A stretch of 64,000 nucleotides of DNA from an uncultured Clostridia bacterium (GTDB lineage: Bacteria; Bacillota; Clostridia; TANB77; CAG-508). The notes below the pieces were generated by a model that was not told where the DNA came from, did not search any database, and saw only the letters and a program-made list of their open reading frames with translations. Each line of letters starts with the position of its first letter. Within the stretch, counting starts at the first letter, position 1. Shown here one piece after another: positions 1 to 8,555 of this stretch. The DNA is taken from positions 496,001-560,000 of the forward strand of contig CAKOWY010000001.1 of assembly GCA_934129895.1 (NCBI GenBank). Direction: 5' to 3'. Both the position numbers and the translations under genes were made by a program.

Positions 1-553
1 ATGCTTCATTTATTGATGTTTTTCTATCAATAATTTGTAATAATTTATCATTTGGTATTACTACTAATGCATCTACTTTTCCTTTTAAGCTTTCAATTCC
101 ACGTTCTGCTTGTGATAATCTTTTCTTTCCTTCAAATGTGAATGGTTTTGTAACAACTCCGATTGTTAATATTCCCATTTCTTTAGCTGATTGAGCTACA
201 ATTGGTGCAGCACCTGTACCTGTTCCTCCACCCATTCCGGCTGTAACAAATACCATATCTGCTCCCCTTAATGTTTCTGCAATTTCAGATTTATTTTCTT
301 CTGCTGATTGGGCTCCAATATCTGGATTAGCTCCTGCTCCCAATCCTCTTGTTATTTTTTCTCCTATTTGAATTTTGGCACCTGCTTTTGACTTTTGTAA
401 TGCTTGTCTATCTGTATTTACAGCAATAAAATCTACTCCTTTTATTCCTGCTTCAATCATTCTATTTACGGCATTGTTTCCTGCTCCACCAACACCAATT
501 ACTTTTATTGTAGCTGCACCATCCATCATTGTTACATCTTCATATTCTTTCAT
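1..553 (-). CDS. ftsZ: Cell division protein FtsZ, N-terminal part (cut by window edge)
   Basis: This is the tubulin-like GTPase that polymerises into the cytokinetic Z-ring. Reading the minus strand from ATG at 553 gives an uninterrupted N-terminal GTPase domain with the early glycine motif VGVGGAGNNAVNRM and the tubulin signature GGGTGTGAAP, followed by the conserved PFTFEGKKR region. The frame is open to base 1, so the C-terminal half lies outside the window. A strong ribosome binding site (GGGGAGG) sits about 8 bases before the ATG. It follows ftsA by 39 bases in the usual ftsA-ftsZ order, so the two are probably co-transcribed. The start is well fixed and the identification is secure. 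Confidence 0.97.
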   Translation of the reverse strand, partial: MKEYEDVTMMDGAATIKVIGVGGAGNNAVNRMIEAGIKGVDFIAVNTDRQALQKSKAGAKIQIGEKITRGLGAGANPDIGAQSAEENKSEIAETLRGADMVFVTAGMGGGTGTGAAPIVAQSAKEMGILTIGVVTKPFTFEGKKRLSQAERGIESLKGKVDALVVIPNDKLLQIIDRKTSINEA

Positions 554-592
554 CAAGATTTCCTCCCCATAAATACTATATAAATTTTATTT

Positions 593-1822
593 TTAAGAAT
601 AAAAAAACTCTTTTATTCTGTTCATTATTGTTTTTAATATGCTTTCATTTGGCTGTTTATCAATACTGCTTGATACAGATTTTGCATAAGGTCTTGCTGC
701 TATATATCTAACTAGTGCATAACTGGTTCTAAATTCTGATTTTATTGTGCTTATTAATCTACCAGTTGACATTTTTACAGGTATATTCAAATTAATTTTT
801 CCTGCTACATCACTTTTATTTATTGTAGATATTCCTCTACCTGTTAATACTACTGTATTAATATTTGATTTTACATTGTTTGATGTTATATCTTTATTAA
901 CCAATGAAAATATCTCTTCAATTCTTGCTTCAATTATTTCTATTAATTCTGAACTCTTTATAACTTTATTTCTACTTTCATCTTTGCAAGTATTTAACAT
1001 TATCTCGTTATCATTATCTATAAATGATTTTAATGCTAATCCATATTGTTTTTTTAATTTTTCAGCTTCGTCCTCTGAAATATTTAAAACTAATGAAATA
1101 TCATTTGTAATATTATCTCCTCCTAGAGGAATTGTGTTTGTATATGTGAAGTTGTTTCCTTCAAATACTCCAATCTCGGTATTTCCAGCTCCAATATCTA
1201 ATAACATTACATTATCGTATAATTCATTAGTATCTAACATTAAATTTCTTTCAGCTAAAGCTGTTGGGACTATGCCATCTATTTCTATTCCTACTCTTTT
1301 AAAGATTGATGATAATTGTCTTATATAATCTTTATTAGCTAAGATGACTTGAGCCTTTAAAGTAAAGTTTGAACTTAAATTGCCTACTGGATCTGTAACA
1401 ATTTTTCCGTTGTCAAGCGTTACTTCTGATGGTACTATATCTATTATTGTTTTCCCTTCTGGTATTTCTATATCTTTAGCTTGCATAATTGCATTTTGAA
1501 CATCTTTTAATGATATACCGGCAAATTTATCTTTTAATTCTTTTAAGATACTATTTTGCACTATTGTAACTTCTTTTCCAGGAATTGTTACATAAGCTGA
1601 ATTTATTTTAAATTCTGCAATTTCTTCAGCATCTTTTATTGTTTTTGCTATACTTAAACTTACCTCTTCTTCATTAATTATTTTGCCTTTTTTTATTCCA
1701 TTACATTTATATGATGTACTACATAGTGTTTCTATTTGTCCAAAATTGTTTACTTCACCAACAACTGTGCATACTTTAGATGTACCTATATCAATACCAA
1801 CTATGATATCACCTATTGCCAA
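593..1822 (-). CDS. ftsA: Cell division protein FtsA
   Basis: Actin-like ATPase that tethers FtsZ filaments to the inner face of the membrane and recruits later divisome proteins. The 409 residues fit the family length. The N-terminus carries the actin-fold phosphate-1 motif VGIDIGTSKVC, a second phosphate loop appears near residue 210 (LLDIGAGNTEIGVF), and the third at about residue 325 (VVLTGRGI). The SHS2 (1C) subdomain occupies roughly residues 80-165. The last nine residues (NRIKEFFYS) look like the short amphipathic helix used for membrane targeting. It lies directly upstream of ftsZ. A ribosome binding site (GGAGG) precedes the ATG. Confidence 0.95.
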   Translation of the reverse strand: MAIGDIIVGIDIGTSKVCTVVGEVNNFGQIETLCSTSYKCNGIKKGKIINEEEVSLSIAKTIKDAEEIAEFKINSAYVTIPGKEVTIVQNSILKELKDKFAGISLKDVQNAIMQAKDIEIPEGKTIIDIVPSEVTLDNGKIVTDPVGNLSSNFTLKAQVILANKDYIRQLSSIFKRVGIEIDGIVPTALAERNLMLDTNELYDNVMLLDIGAGNTEIGVFEGNNFTYTNTIPLGGDNITNDISLVLNISEDEAEKLKKQYGLALKSFIDNDNEIMLNTCKDESRNKVIKSSELIEIIEARIEEIFSLVNKDITSNNVKSNINTVVLTGRGISTINKSDVAGKINLNIPVKMSTGRLISTIKSEFRTSYALVRYIAARPYAKSVSSSIDKQPNESILKTIMNRIKEFFYS

Positions 1823-1992
1823 AATAATTCCTCCATTTTTTACGTTTAAATTTCTATATTATACAATATTTTCTTCTTTGTTATATATATTACATTTTTG
1901 GAAAAAAGTCAATATTATTTGAAATATTTCCGAAATATTTTTGTAATAATTCTGAAATCTGTGTAATATTTCTGTAATATATTTTTATGTTA

Positions 1993-2020
1993 AAAAGCTG
2001 AATTAAAATTCAGCTTTTTA
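1993..2020 (-). terminator. Rho-independent terminator after the sbp-DUF881-ftsQ group
   Basis: A perfect inverted repeat (AAAAAGCTGAATT with its complement, 3-base loop) ends in a T-run on the minus strand, directly after the small-basic-protein stop codon. It separates that transcription unit from ftsA-ftsZ, which therefore probably has its own promoter in the AT-rich stretch 1850-1990. I saw no convincing consensus promoter there. That stretch also contains short repeats of a TTCTGTAATAT-like word. Confidence 0.85.
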
Positions 2021-2023
2021 CGA

Positions 2024-2413
2024 TTATTCTACTGAGTTGTTTTTTTCTTTTTTATGTAATTTTTCAATATGTTTTTCTTTATATAAATCTATATAATATC
2101 TTCTTATAATTGTTAAATTTGTAAACATTCTTCCTACAAATACTACTAATGCTGCTAAATAAATATCTATATTTAATTTTTGACCTAAGTATGTTAGTGC
2201 TATTGACAATAAACTATTGCAGAAAAAACCTGATATAAATATTGTTAAATCAAAATTTTTCTTTAATACTGATGTTATTCCTCCAAATACAGAATCTAAT
2301 GCTGCCACAACTGCTATTGCTAAAAAAATTGAATATGTATATGGTATAGTCGGAGCATTCATTCCAATTACAGCCCCAATTACACATCCTAAAATAATTG
2401 CTATTAATATCAT
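2024..2413 (-). CDS. sbp: Small basic protein (DUF1290, Sbp family)
   Basis: Small integral membrane protein of the Sbp/DUF1290 family. It is found beside division genes in Bacillus and Clostridia; its biochemical role is unknown. About 129 residues with four hydrophobic segments, including a glycine-rich first helix (IAIILGCVIGAVIG) and the segment AALDSVFGGITSVL typical of the family. A longer open frame begins at 2434, but an AGAAAGG ribosome binding site is correctly spaced only for the ATG at 2413, so I chose that start. It lies between DUF881 genes and a terminator and is the last gene of the ftsQ-DUF881-DUF881-sbp operon. Confidence 0.85.
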   Translation of the reverse strand: MILIAIILGCVIGAVIGMNAPTIPYTYSIFLAIAVVAALDSVFGGITSVLKKNFDLTIFISGFFCNSLLSIALTYLGQKLNIDIYLAALVVFVGRMFTNLTIIRRYYIDLYKEKHIEKLHKKEKNNSVE

Positions 2414-2437
2414 TTCATTTTTCCTTTCTATCAAAAA

Positions 2438-3190
2438 TTATTCTTTGTCTTTCATATATTTTGCATCTATTGTTCCATTATATGCCTCTACTGTTATTGT
2501 TCTATTGTTTGATTGAATTTCAACAGAATGTCCTGCTTCTTGTAAACTACTTAATTTTCCATCTTTACTTTTTGCAGCACTTTCCAAATATGATTTATTT
2601 CCTATTGCTTTTATTACATAAGGAGATGTTATTCTCTTACTATCTATTTGCATAATTTTGTTTTTATCACTTGATCTTAAAAAGATATCTGTCATTGCTA
2701 CAATTCTATTTCCATTTATAGAAATTGCTTCTGCTCCTGCTGACCAAAGTTCTCTCAAAACTATTAATAAATCAGAATCTGTTATAGAACTAACATTAAC
2801 CTCTTCACCAGAAAGCTTTGTTCCTCCATTATCTGTTAAAATTATTGTTATTCCTTCTCCTTCAACTTCTGTTGTTCCCAAAGCCAATTCAAGCTGGTCT
2901 AATTCTTTTTGAAGTAACTCTGATGTTTTTTCATCAGATTCTTTTTCTGTTTGATATTCTTCAATTTTTGTAACTAATTCATCATATCTTTCTTTTATTT
3001 CTGCATATTTAGTTCTCCAATCTGATAGTTCTGATCTTAAATCTTCTTCTCTCATATTTTCAATAGAAGTTATATCTATTTGTTTTACAACTTTAAACTG
3101 CATAAACATTACTAGCATTAGTGAAAAGCAGGCTATTCCTATTGTTACAGCCATAACACTTTTTTCTTTACTAATTTTCTTTTTTTGCAT
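2438..3190 (-). CDS. DUF881 family protein (second of two)
   Basis: Membrane-anchored extracytoplasmic protein of the DUF881 family, commonly encoded between ftsQ and ftsZ in Clostridia; molecular function unknown. The 250 residues comprise a short basic N-terminus, one transmembrane helix at about residues 13-35, a coiled coil at about 45-100 rich in Glu/Lys, and the DUF881 globular domain. Family hallmarks include the segment EGITIILTDNG and the repeated Leu-Trp-Ala-Gly-Ala-Glu-Ala-Ile-Ser-Ile-Asn-Gly-Asn-Arg block near residue 155. It is a diverged paralogue of the adjacent upstream gene, from which it is separated by 17 bases. Co-transcription with ftsQ is likely. Confidence 0.88.
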   Translation of the reverse strand: MQKKKISKEKSVMAVTIGIACFSLMLVMFMQFKVVKQIDITSIENMREEDLRSELSDWRTKYAEIKERYDELVTKIEEYQTEKESDEKTSELLQKELDQLELALGTTEVEGEGITIILTDNGGTKLSGEEVNVSSITDSDLLIVLRELWSAGAEAISINGNRIVAMTDIFLRSSDKNKIMQIDSKRITSPYVIKAIGNKSYLESAAKSKDGKLSSLQEAGHSVEIQSNNRTITVEAYNGTIDAKYMKDKE

Positions 3191-3207
3191 TATGTCCTCC
3201 TAAAATC

Positions 3208-3936
3208 TTATTTACTTTTAGCATAATTAAATTTATATGTTCCTGTATATTTAGGTATTGTTATATTATCTGATGTTTGAAAATTAACTTTTAATAAATA
3301 TACGTTTTCTAAATTCCACAAATATCCACTCACTCTATATACATTTCTTAATGTTTCTTTCATACCAATTGCTTTTATTTCATAAGGTGCTCCAACTTTT
3401 TCTCCATTAATTTTTATAACTGTTCCATCACACTCTATAACAGTATTAGCAACTATTCGTTGTCCATTTACAGATATAGCTTCTGCACCTGCATTTTTTA
3501 ATTCATTAACTACACTTAATATATCTACATCATGTACAAGTAAATCTGTAGGATTTACATATAAACCAACATAACTTGCTGGTACCGAATTATTATCATC
3601 AATTTTTATTACAACACCACTTCCTGTAACTTCTGTTAATCCTAACTCTGTATTTATTGTCTTTATATTTTCTTGTATTTTTGTAAGCTCACTATTATTT
3701 TGAGTTGCATTTTCTCTTTCTTTTTCAAGAGCTTTTTCAGCACTTTCAACTTCTGCATATAAATTATCATAATTTTCTTTTGCTCTTAATACTGCATCTC
3801 TTAAATCATTTTCTGTAGAATTTGTGCTTGATGTTGTTCCAATACTTTTTATAGTTCTTATTTGAATTGCTATTCCTGCTGATAGTAATATACACATTCC
3901 ACCTAATAAAAGCCCTACAATTTTTTTGTTCTCCAT
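3208..3936 (-). CDS. DUF881 family protein (first of two)
   Basis: Paralogue of the following gene, with the same architecture: one N-terminal transmembrane helix, a coiled coil (about residues 40-95), and a DUF881 domain containing GSGVVIKIDDN and KNAGAEAISVNGQRI. An open frame extends upstream to 3987 and would overlap ftsQ. The AGAAAGGAAG ribosome binding site, however, fits the ATG at 3936 (protein beginning MENKKIVG), giving about 242 residues and a clean 16-base gap to ftsQ. Tandem DUF881 genes next to ftsQ suggest a role in divisome or envelope assembly. That role is an inference from location. Confidence 0.87.
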   Translation of the reverse strand: MENKKIVGLLLGGMCILLSAGIAIQIRTIKSIGTTSSTNSTENDLRDAVLRAKENYDNLYAEVESAEKALEKERENATQNNSELTKIQENIKTINTELGLTEVTGSGVVIKIDDNNSVPASYVGLYVNPTDLLVHDVDILSVVNELKNAGAEAISVNGQRIVANTVIECDGTVIKINGEKVGAPYEIKAIGMKETLRNVYRVSGYLWNLENVYLLKVNFQTSDNITIPKYTGTYKFNYAKSK

Positions 3937-3952
3937 TAAATTCTTCCTTTCT

Positions 3953-4741
3953 TTAATTTGCTGTAAAATATGGTACAAATCCTTCATTTAAATTACCATC
4001 TACATTTATAGTTCCTTTATTTCCAACTTCTTTTTCTAATATTGCTTTTACATAAAACATTCTATTTTTTAAATTTGTACAATTTCCTAAATTTATTGTA
4101 ATTCCTTCATTTTCTAATTTTACTATATAATCTTTTCCAATTTGAATTTCTGTTACTTTATCATATAAACCAATATTTTCACTTTCTTGTTTTATATGTA
4201 ATATATTTTCTAATTTTACACTTAGATCATTGTTTTCTAATCTTTTTAAGCTTTGAGCTTGTTCTTCAGTTATATCCATTCCAAGAATCGTAATTAGATT
4301 TTGCTTTTCTTGAGATGTTTCTATTATATAGCCTTGTTCATCTATATATATATATGAATTATTTTCAGTTTCTATTTGAAATTCTTTTTTTCTTTCTTCT
4401 ACTGAAATTAATATTGTATTTGGCAATTTTCTGCTAACTTTAACATCTTTTATAAATCCATTTTGTTTTAATTTAACTTTTGTTACAATATTTAATTTAG
4501 AAAATATACTTTTTCCCTTTTCTAATCCTGATTGTTCAATAATCTCTTCTGCTGTAATTTGTTCATTTCCAGTTATTTCTATATTTTGTAGAAAAAATGT
4601 TTCTGCATTTAACAAATATACTATAATTCCAATTATAATAGCAATTATAACTCCAATTATAAGTCTACTTTTTCTTTTTTTTCTTCTTTTTAATTCTATT
4701 TCCCTTTGTTTACTTAATCTTCCATTATTTTTAGAAGCCAT
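3953..4741 (-). CDS. ftsQ: Cell division protein FtsQ/DivIB
   Basis: Bitopic divisome protein that stabilises the FtsL/FtsB complex outside the membrane. The 262 residues begin with a lysine/arginine-rich cytoplasmic tail, then a transmembrane helix (LIIGVIIAIIIGIIVYLL, about residues 27-45). The POTRA domain follows directly (FFLQNIEITGNEQITAEEI), and then the FtsQ beta domain with the conserved RKLPNTILISVEER motif near residue 105. The length and order of segments fit DivIB. It is the first gene of a minus-strand operon that continues into two DUF881 genes and sbp. A ribosome binding site (AGGAG) lies before the ATG. Confidence 0.92.
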   Translation of the reverse strand: MASKNNGRLSKQREIELKRRKKRKSRLIIGVIIAIIIGIIVYLLNAETFFLQNIEITGNEQITAEEIIEQSGLEKGKSIFSKLNIVTKVKLKQNGFIKDVKVSRKLPNTILISVEERKKEFQIETENNSYIYIDEQGYIIETSQEKQNLITILGMDITEEQAQSLKRLENNDLSVKLENILHIKQESENIGLYDKVTEIQIGKDYIVKLENEGITINLGNCTNLKNRMFYVKAILEKEVGNKGTINVDGNLNEGFVPYFTAN

Positions 4742-4816
4742 AATTTTCTCCTTTTATACTATTATATTTTACTATACAATAGCCAAAATAACAAGATTTT
4801 ATTTATGAATTTATTA

Positions 4817-5545
4817 TTAAATTTCCAAAATTTTCTTTGCTCTTTCCTCATCTTCTATTGTTGCATCTCTAACTCCATCAAGTTCATATTTTAGTCCCAT
4901 TTTCTCCCATTTGTACTTTCCCATACTGTGATATTTTAAAATTTGCACTTTCTCAACTGTTTTTAATGTTCTTAAAAATTCTTTTAATTTCTTTAAATCT
5001 TCTTCATCATCTGTATATCCAGGGACTAATACTTGTCTTATCCACATTTTTATATTGTTATCACTTAAATATCTGGCAAATTCTAATTCTTTTTTATTTG
5101 ATGATCCAACTAATCTTTTACACTTTTCATCATCAATATGTTTAATATCTAATAAAACTAAATCCGTATATTTTAATAATTCTTTTATGTTATCTGTTAT
5201 GCTCACCATACCTGATGTATCTATACATGTATGTATATTTTTTTCTTTCAATTTTTTAAAAAGTTCAATTAAAAATCTAACTTGTAACAATGGCTCTCCA
5301 CCAGTTACAGTTACTCCTCCACCTGATGGTATTATATAATTTTTATAGTTCTCTATTTTTTCAATAATCTCATCTACTGTTTTTACTTCTCCACCATTAA
5401 TATCCCACGTATCTCTATTATGACAATATTTGCATTGAAGACTACATCCTTGCATAAATACTACGAATCTTATTCCTGGTCCATCTACTGTTCCAAAACT
5501 TTCAATTGAATGTATTCTAGCTGTATTTTTTAAAATTGTTTCCAT
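4817..5545 (-). CDS. pflA: Pyruvate formate-lyase activating enzyme
   Basis: Radical SAM enzyme that installs the glycyl radical on pyruvate formate-lyase, using a [4Fe-4S] cluster and S-adenosylmethionine. The cluster motif CxxxCxxC is at residues 34, 38 and 41 (GCSLQCKYCHNRDTWD), preceded by the family signature SFGTVDGPGIRFVVFMQGC. A glycine-rich GGGVTVTGGEPLLQ segment binds SAM. The 242 residues match PflA. No pflB lies in the window. A promoter-like pair TTGCTA / TAAAAT with a 17-base spacer precedes the gene near 5605-5640, followed by a GAGAGGAG ribosome binding site. Confidence 0.93.
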   Translation of the reverse strand: METILKNTARIHSIESFGTVDGPGIRFVVFMQGCSLQCKYCHNRDTWDINGGEVKTVDEIIEKIENYKNYIIPSGGGVTVTGGEPLLQVRFLIELFKKLKEKNIHTCIDTSGMVSITDNIKELLKYTDLVLLDIKHIDDEKCKRLVGSSNKKELEFARYLSDNNIKMWIRQVLVPGYTDDEEDLKKLKEFLRTLKTVEKVQILKYHSMGKYKWEKMGLKYELDGVRDATIEDEERAKKILEI

Positions 5546-5675
5546 TTTGTGCTCCTCTCTAATAACTTTTCTCCTTCTTTTTATCCATACTATATTTTAC
5601 TCTATTACTGTAAAAATAGCAATATTTTATTACTATTTTCGACTACCAATTTCAAGCATTTATCATAAAAAAGTG

Positions 5676-5708
5676 AAATCGCCCCCAGAAAAATTCTGGG
5701 GGCGATTT
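5676..5708 (-). terminator. Strong GC-rich terminator of the 5.7-kb lipoprotein cassette
   Basis: A perfect 15-bp inverted repeat (AAATCGCCCCCAGAA and its complement) with a 3-base loop lies immediately after the lipoprotein stop codon. T-runs on both sides would let it work in both directions. Its GC-rich stem stands out in this AT-rich DNA. Confidence 0.9.
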
Positions 5709-5726
5709 TTTTAGTTTGTGCTCGAA

Positions 5727-6146
5727 TTAGCCGAACAACAAGCTAAAGTTGAGAGCAGTGCTTGCAGAACTGCTGCTCGAGGATGTGATCTTCACATCGT
5801 TTCTGCCCAGCAACTGCTGGAAGATAGATGTGAGCTCCTGTTCGACCTTTTTGGTGCCTGCGTTGATGCCAAGCTTGATCTTAAAGTCAACCCTGATCCG
5901 GTTATTGTTCAGGAAGTTCACCCGTGCGGACGACCCCTGGCTAATGCCGATCTTAGTCAGCGTATCTCCGAAGTTCACCGTAAAGGCTTCAGATGTGTTC
6001 TGGCTGACAGACCAACCCCATGTACTGGAGATCAGTCCAACCAGGCCACCTCCGACCTGTGCCGTAGAACAAGCAGTCATCGTGGTCATCCCAACGACAA
6101 GAGCCAACATAAGGCAAATGTTAGCGAGCAGTTTTTTGATTTTCAT
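5727..6146 (-). CDS. Putative lipoprotein of anomalous base composition
   Basis: Unrecognised secreted lipoprotein of 139 residues. The N-terminus (MKIKKLLANICLMLALVVG) is a classical signal sequence ending in a TMTAC lipobox, so the mature protein would begin at Cys25 and be lipid-anchored. The mature part is Ser/Gly/Asn-rich with a beta-like pattern and a seven-serine run near the end. I cannot assign a family. A longer frame starts at a TTG at 6173, but an AAGGAGAG ribosome binding site fits the ATG at 6146. Codon use is unlike the neighbours (CTG, GGC, CGG and ATC are common; roughly half G+C by eye). It nevertheless has its own consensus promoter and strong terminator, so it looks like a transferred cassette. 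Confidence 0.7.
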   Translation of the reverse strand: MKIKKLLANICLMLALVVGMTTMTACSTAQVGGGLVGLISSTWGWSVSQNTSEAFTVNFGDTLTKIGISQGSSARVNFLNNNRIRVDFKIKLGINAGTKKVEQELTSIFQQLLGRNDVKITSSSSSSASTALNFSLLFG

Positions 6147-6193
6147 GATGTTTCTCTCCTTTTTTGTTTCCAAAAAAATATTCGGACATTTTT

Positions 6194-6222
6194 ATTATAC
6201 CATCTTTTTTTAATTATGTCAA
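6194..6222 (-). promoter_or_regulatory. Consensus sigma-A promoter of the 5.7-kb lipoprotein
   Basis: On the minus strand TTGACA (6222-6217) is separated by exactly 17 bases from TATAAT (6199-6194), a perfect match to the vegetative consensus. It lies about 50 bases before the ATG at 6146. Confidence 0.88.
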
Positions 6223-6248
6223 TTTTTGAAATTTTTATATTTTTTTAG

Positions 6249-6277
6249 TTGATTTTTTTAATTTTAGAATATATAAT
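6249..6277 (+). promoter_or_regulatory. Sigma-A promoter of tex
   Basis: TTGATT and TATAAT separated by 17 bases lie about 55 bases upstream of the tex start. The arrangement is divergent from the lipoprotein promoter, with the two -35 boxes about 26 bases apart. Confidence 0.75.
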
Positions 6278-6332
6278 CTTATGAGAAAATCAAGCAAAAA
6301 ATTTTTATACGCACAATAAAGGAAGGAAAATT

Positions 6333-8516
6333 ATGGATAAAATTATTAATAAAATTGCAGAAGAATTAAAAATAAAACCAGAACAAGTTGAAAATACAGT
6401 AAAATTAATTGATGATGGAAACACTATCCCATTTATAGCTCGTTACAGAAAAGAAGTTACTGGTGGATTAAGTGATGAAATCTTAAGAGATTTAGGTGAA
6501 AGATTAAGTTACCTAAGAAATCTTGAAACTCGAAAAGAAGAAGTTATAAAGTCTATAGATGAACAAGGAAAATTGACTGATGAACTTACAATTTCAATTG
6601 CCTCAGCAGAAACACTTGCAGAAGTAGAAGATTTATATAGACCTTTCAAACAAAAGAAAAAAACAAGAGCTACAGTTGCAAGAGCCAAAGGATTAGAACC
6701 TCTTTCAGACATAATTCTAGCTCAAGAAGAAAAAGAAAATATTTATGAAATAGCAAAAAAATATATAAACATAGATACATTATCAGATGAAGATAAGAAA
6801 AACAAAGACAAAGTTGTTTCTACTGCTGAAGATGCTATTCAAGGTGCACTAGATATAATTGCTGAAAATATATCTGATAATGCTAAATATAGAAAATACA
6901 TAAAAAAGGTATGTTATAGAGAAGGTACTATATGCACAAAAGCTACTAAACCAGATGAAAAAACAAATTACGAAATGTATTATGAATTTTCTGAACTTGT
7001 TTATAAACTACCAAGTCATAGAATTCTTGCTATAAATAGAGGCGAAAATGAACAATTTCTAAAAGTCTATATTCAAAAACCACAAGATAAAATTCTATAT
7101 TACATGCAAAAAGACATTATAAAAGGTGACTCACAATTTAAATTAATGTTAGAAAATACTATTTTAGATGCTTATGAACGTCTAATAGAGCCTTCTATTG
7201 AAAGAGAAATTCGTTCAGATTTAACTGAAAAAGCTGAAGAAAAAGCTATTAAAGTATTTGGTCAAAATGCAAAACAATTATTATTAGGTGCTCCAATAAA
7301 AGGTAAAACTGTTATGGGATTTGATCCAGCATATAGAACTGGATGTAAAATAGCAATAATTGATGAAACAGGAAAAGTTTTAGATATTGCAACTGTTTAT
7401 CCAACAGCTCCTCAAAATGATGTTGAAGGTGCAAAAAAGACATTATTATCTTTAATCGAAAAAGATCATGTTGATATGATTGCAATTGGTAATGGTACTG
7501 CATCAAGAGAATCTGAAATGTTTGTTGCTGATATGATTAAAGAAGTAAAACATGATGTTTGCTATGTTATTGTTAGCGAAGCTGGTGCATCTGTATATTC
7601 TGCTTCAAAACTTGCAACAGAAGAATATCCAGACATAAATGTGTCTATAAGAGGTGCAATATCAATTGCTCGTAGATTACAAGACCCACTTGCTGAATTA
7701 GTAAAAATTGATCCTAAAGCAATTGGTGTAGGTCAATACCAACATGATGTTAATCAAAAGAAATTGTCTGAAAGTCTAACTGGTGTTGTTGAAGATAGTG
7801 TAAATAAAGTTGGTGTTGATGTAAATACAGCCACTCCTTCTCTACTTTCTTATGTTTCTGGTATTAACAGTGCAATTGCAAAAAATATTGTAAAATATAG
7901 AGATGAAAACGGAAAATTAAAAGAAAGAAAAGAACTTTTAAAAGTACCTAAGCTTGGTAAAGTAGCTTTTGAACAATGTGCTGGCTTTATAAGAATCCCT
8001 GATGGAATTAATCCACTTGAAAACACAGCTGTACACCCAGAAAGCTATGAACAAACTGAATTACTTTTAACAAAACTTGGATTTACAAAAAATGATTTAA
8101 AAAATAAAGAATGTATAAATGAATTAAGAGAAAAATTAAAAAATGTAAATATAAAAGAACTTTCAAAAGAATTAAATATAGGTGAAATGACTTTATCTGA
8201 TATTATTTCAGAACTTTCAAAACCTGGTCGTGATCCTAGAGAAGACATGCCAAAGCCAGTATTAAGAAATGATGTTTTAAAATTTGAAGATTTAACTATT
8301 GGTATGATCTTAACAGGTACTGTTCGTAATGTTATAGACTTTGGAGCCTTCGTGGATATTGGTGTTAAATATGACGGGTTAGTTCATCTTTCTGAAATGA
8401 GTGAAAAATATATAAAATCTCCTTCAGAAGTAGTTTCTGTTGGTGACATTGTAAAAGTTAAAGTAATAAAAATAGATTCTGAAAGAAAAAAAGTTGGACT
8501 TAGTATGAAATTATAA
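6333..8516 (+). CDS. tex: Tex family RNA-binding transcriptional accessory protein
   Basis: Cytoplasmic nucleic-acid-binding protein of the Tex/YhgF family, linked to transcription and RNA metabolism. The 727 residues match the family. In order: an N-terminal helical region with the signature TIPFIARYRKEVTGGLSDE (about residues 30-50), a YqgF/RNase H-like domain (VMGFDPAYRTGCKIAIID, about 330), a helix-hairpin-helix region (about 500-570), and a C-terminal S1 domain (LTGTVRNVIDFGAFVDIGV, about 655-727). The ribosome binding site is GGAAGG. It is one of the few plus-strand housekeeping genes here and stands as a single-gene unit between its own promoter and a bidirectional terminator. Confidence 0.95.
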   Translation: MDKIINKIAEELKIKPEQVENTVKLIDDGNTIPFIARYRKEVTGGLSDEILRDLGERLSYLRNLETRKEEVIKSIDEQGKLTDELTISIASAETLAEVEDLYRPFKQKKKTRATVARAKGLEPLSDIILAQEEKENIYEIAKKYINIDTLSDEDKKNKDKVVSTAEDAIQGALDIIAENISDNAKYRKYIKKVCYREGTICTKATKPDEKTNYEMYYEFSELVYKLPSHRILAINRGENEQFLKVYIQKPQDKILYYMQKDIIKGDSQFKLMLENTILDAYERLIEPSIEREIRSDLTEKAEEKAIKVFGQNAKQLLLGAPIKGKTVMGFDPAYRTGCKIAIIDETGKVLDIATVYPTAPQNDVEGAKKTLLSLIEKDHVDMIAIGNGTASRESEMFVADMIKEVKHDVCYVIVSEAGASVYSASKLATEEYPDINVSIRGAISIARRLQDPLAELVKIDPKAIGVGQYQHDVNQKKLSESLTGVVEDSVNKVGVDVNTATPSLLSYVSGINSAIAKNIVKYRDENGKLKERKELLKVPKLGKVAFEQCAGFIRIPDGINPLENTAVHPESYEQTELLLTKLGFTKNDLKNKECINELREKLKNVNIKELSKELNIGEMTLSDIISELSKPGRDPREDMPKPVLRNDVLKFEDLTIGMILTGTVRNVIDFGAFVDIGVKYDGLVHLSEMSEKYIKSPSEVVSVGDIVKVKVIKIDSERKKVGLSMKL

Positions 8517-8555
8517 AAAATAAGCAGTTGATAAATAAATCAACTGCTTATTTTT
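8516..8555. terminator. Bidirectional terminator between tex and the HD-GYP gene
   Basis: A 17-bp perfect inverted repeat (AAAAATAAGCAGTTGAT with its complement) lies between two convergent genes and has T-runs on both strands. Its outer bases overlap both stop-codon regions, so it can terminate both transcripts. Confidence 0.92.

Noticed and set aside
1860..1990. Short TTCTGTAATAT-like repeats upstream of ftsA as an operator
   Set aside because: The words are degenerate and AT-rich, and no regular spacing or dyad symmetry could be defined.
5718..6248. Long plus-strand open frames (about 150-176 codons) opposite the 5.7-kb lipoprotein gene
   Set aside because: The minus strand has the signal peptide, lipobox, ribosome binding site, consensus promoter and terminator. 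The plus frames lack a ribosome binding site and encode Cys/His-rich sequence typical of an antisense reading of GC-richer DNA.
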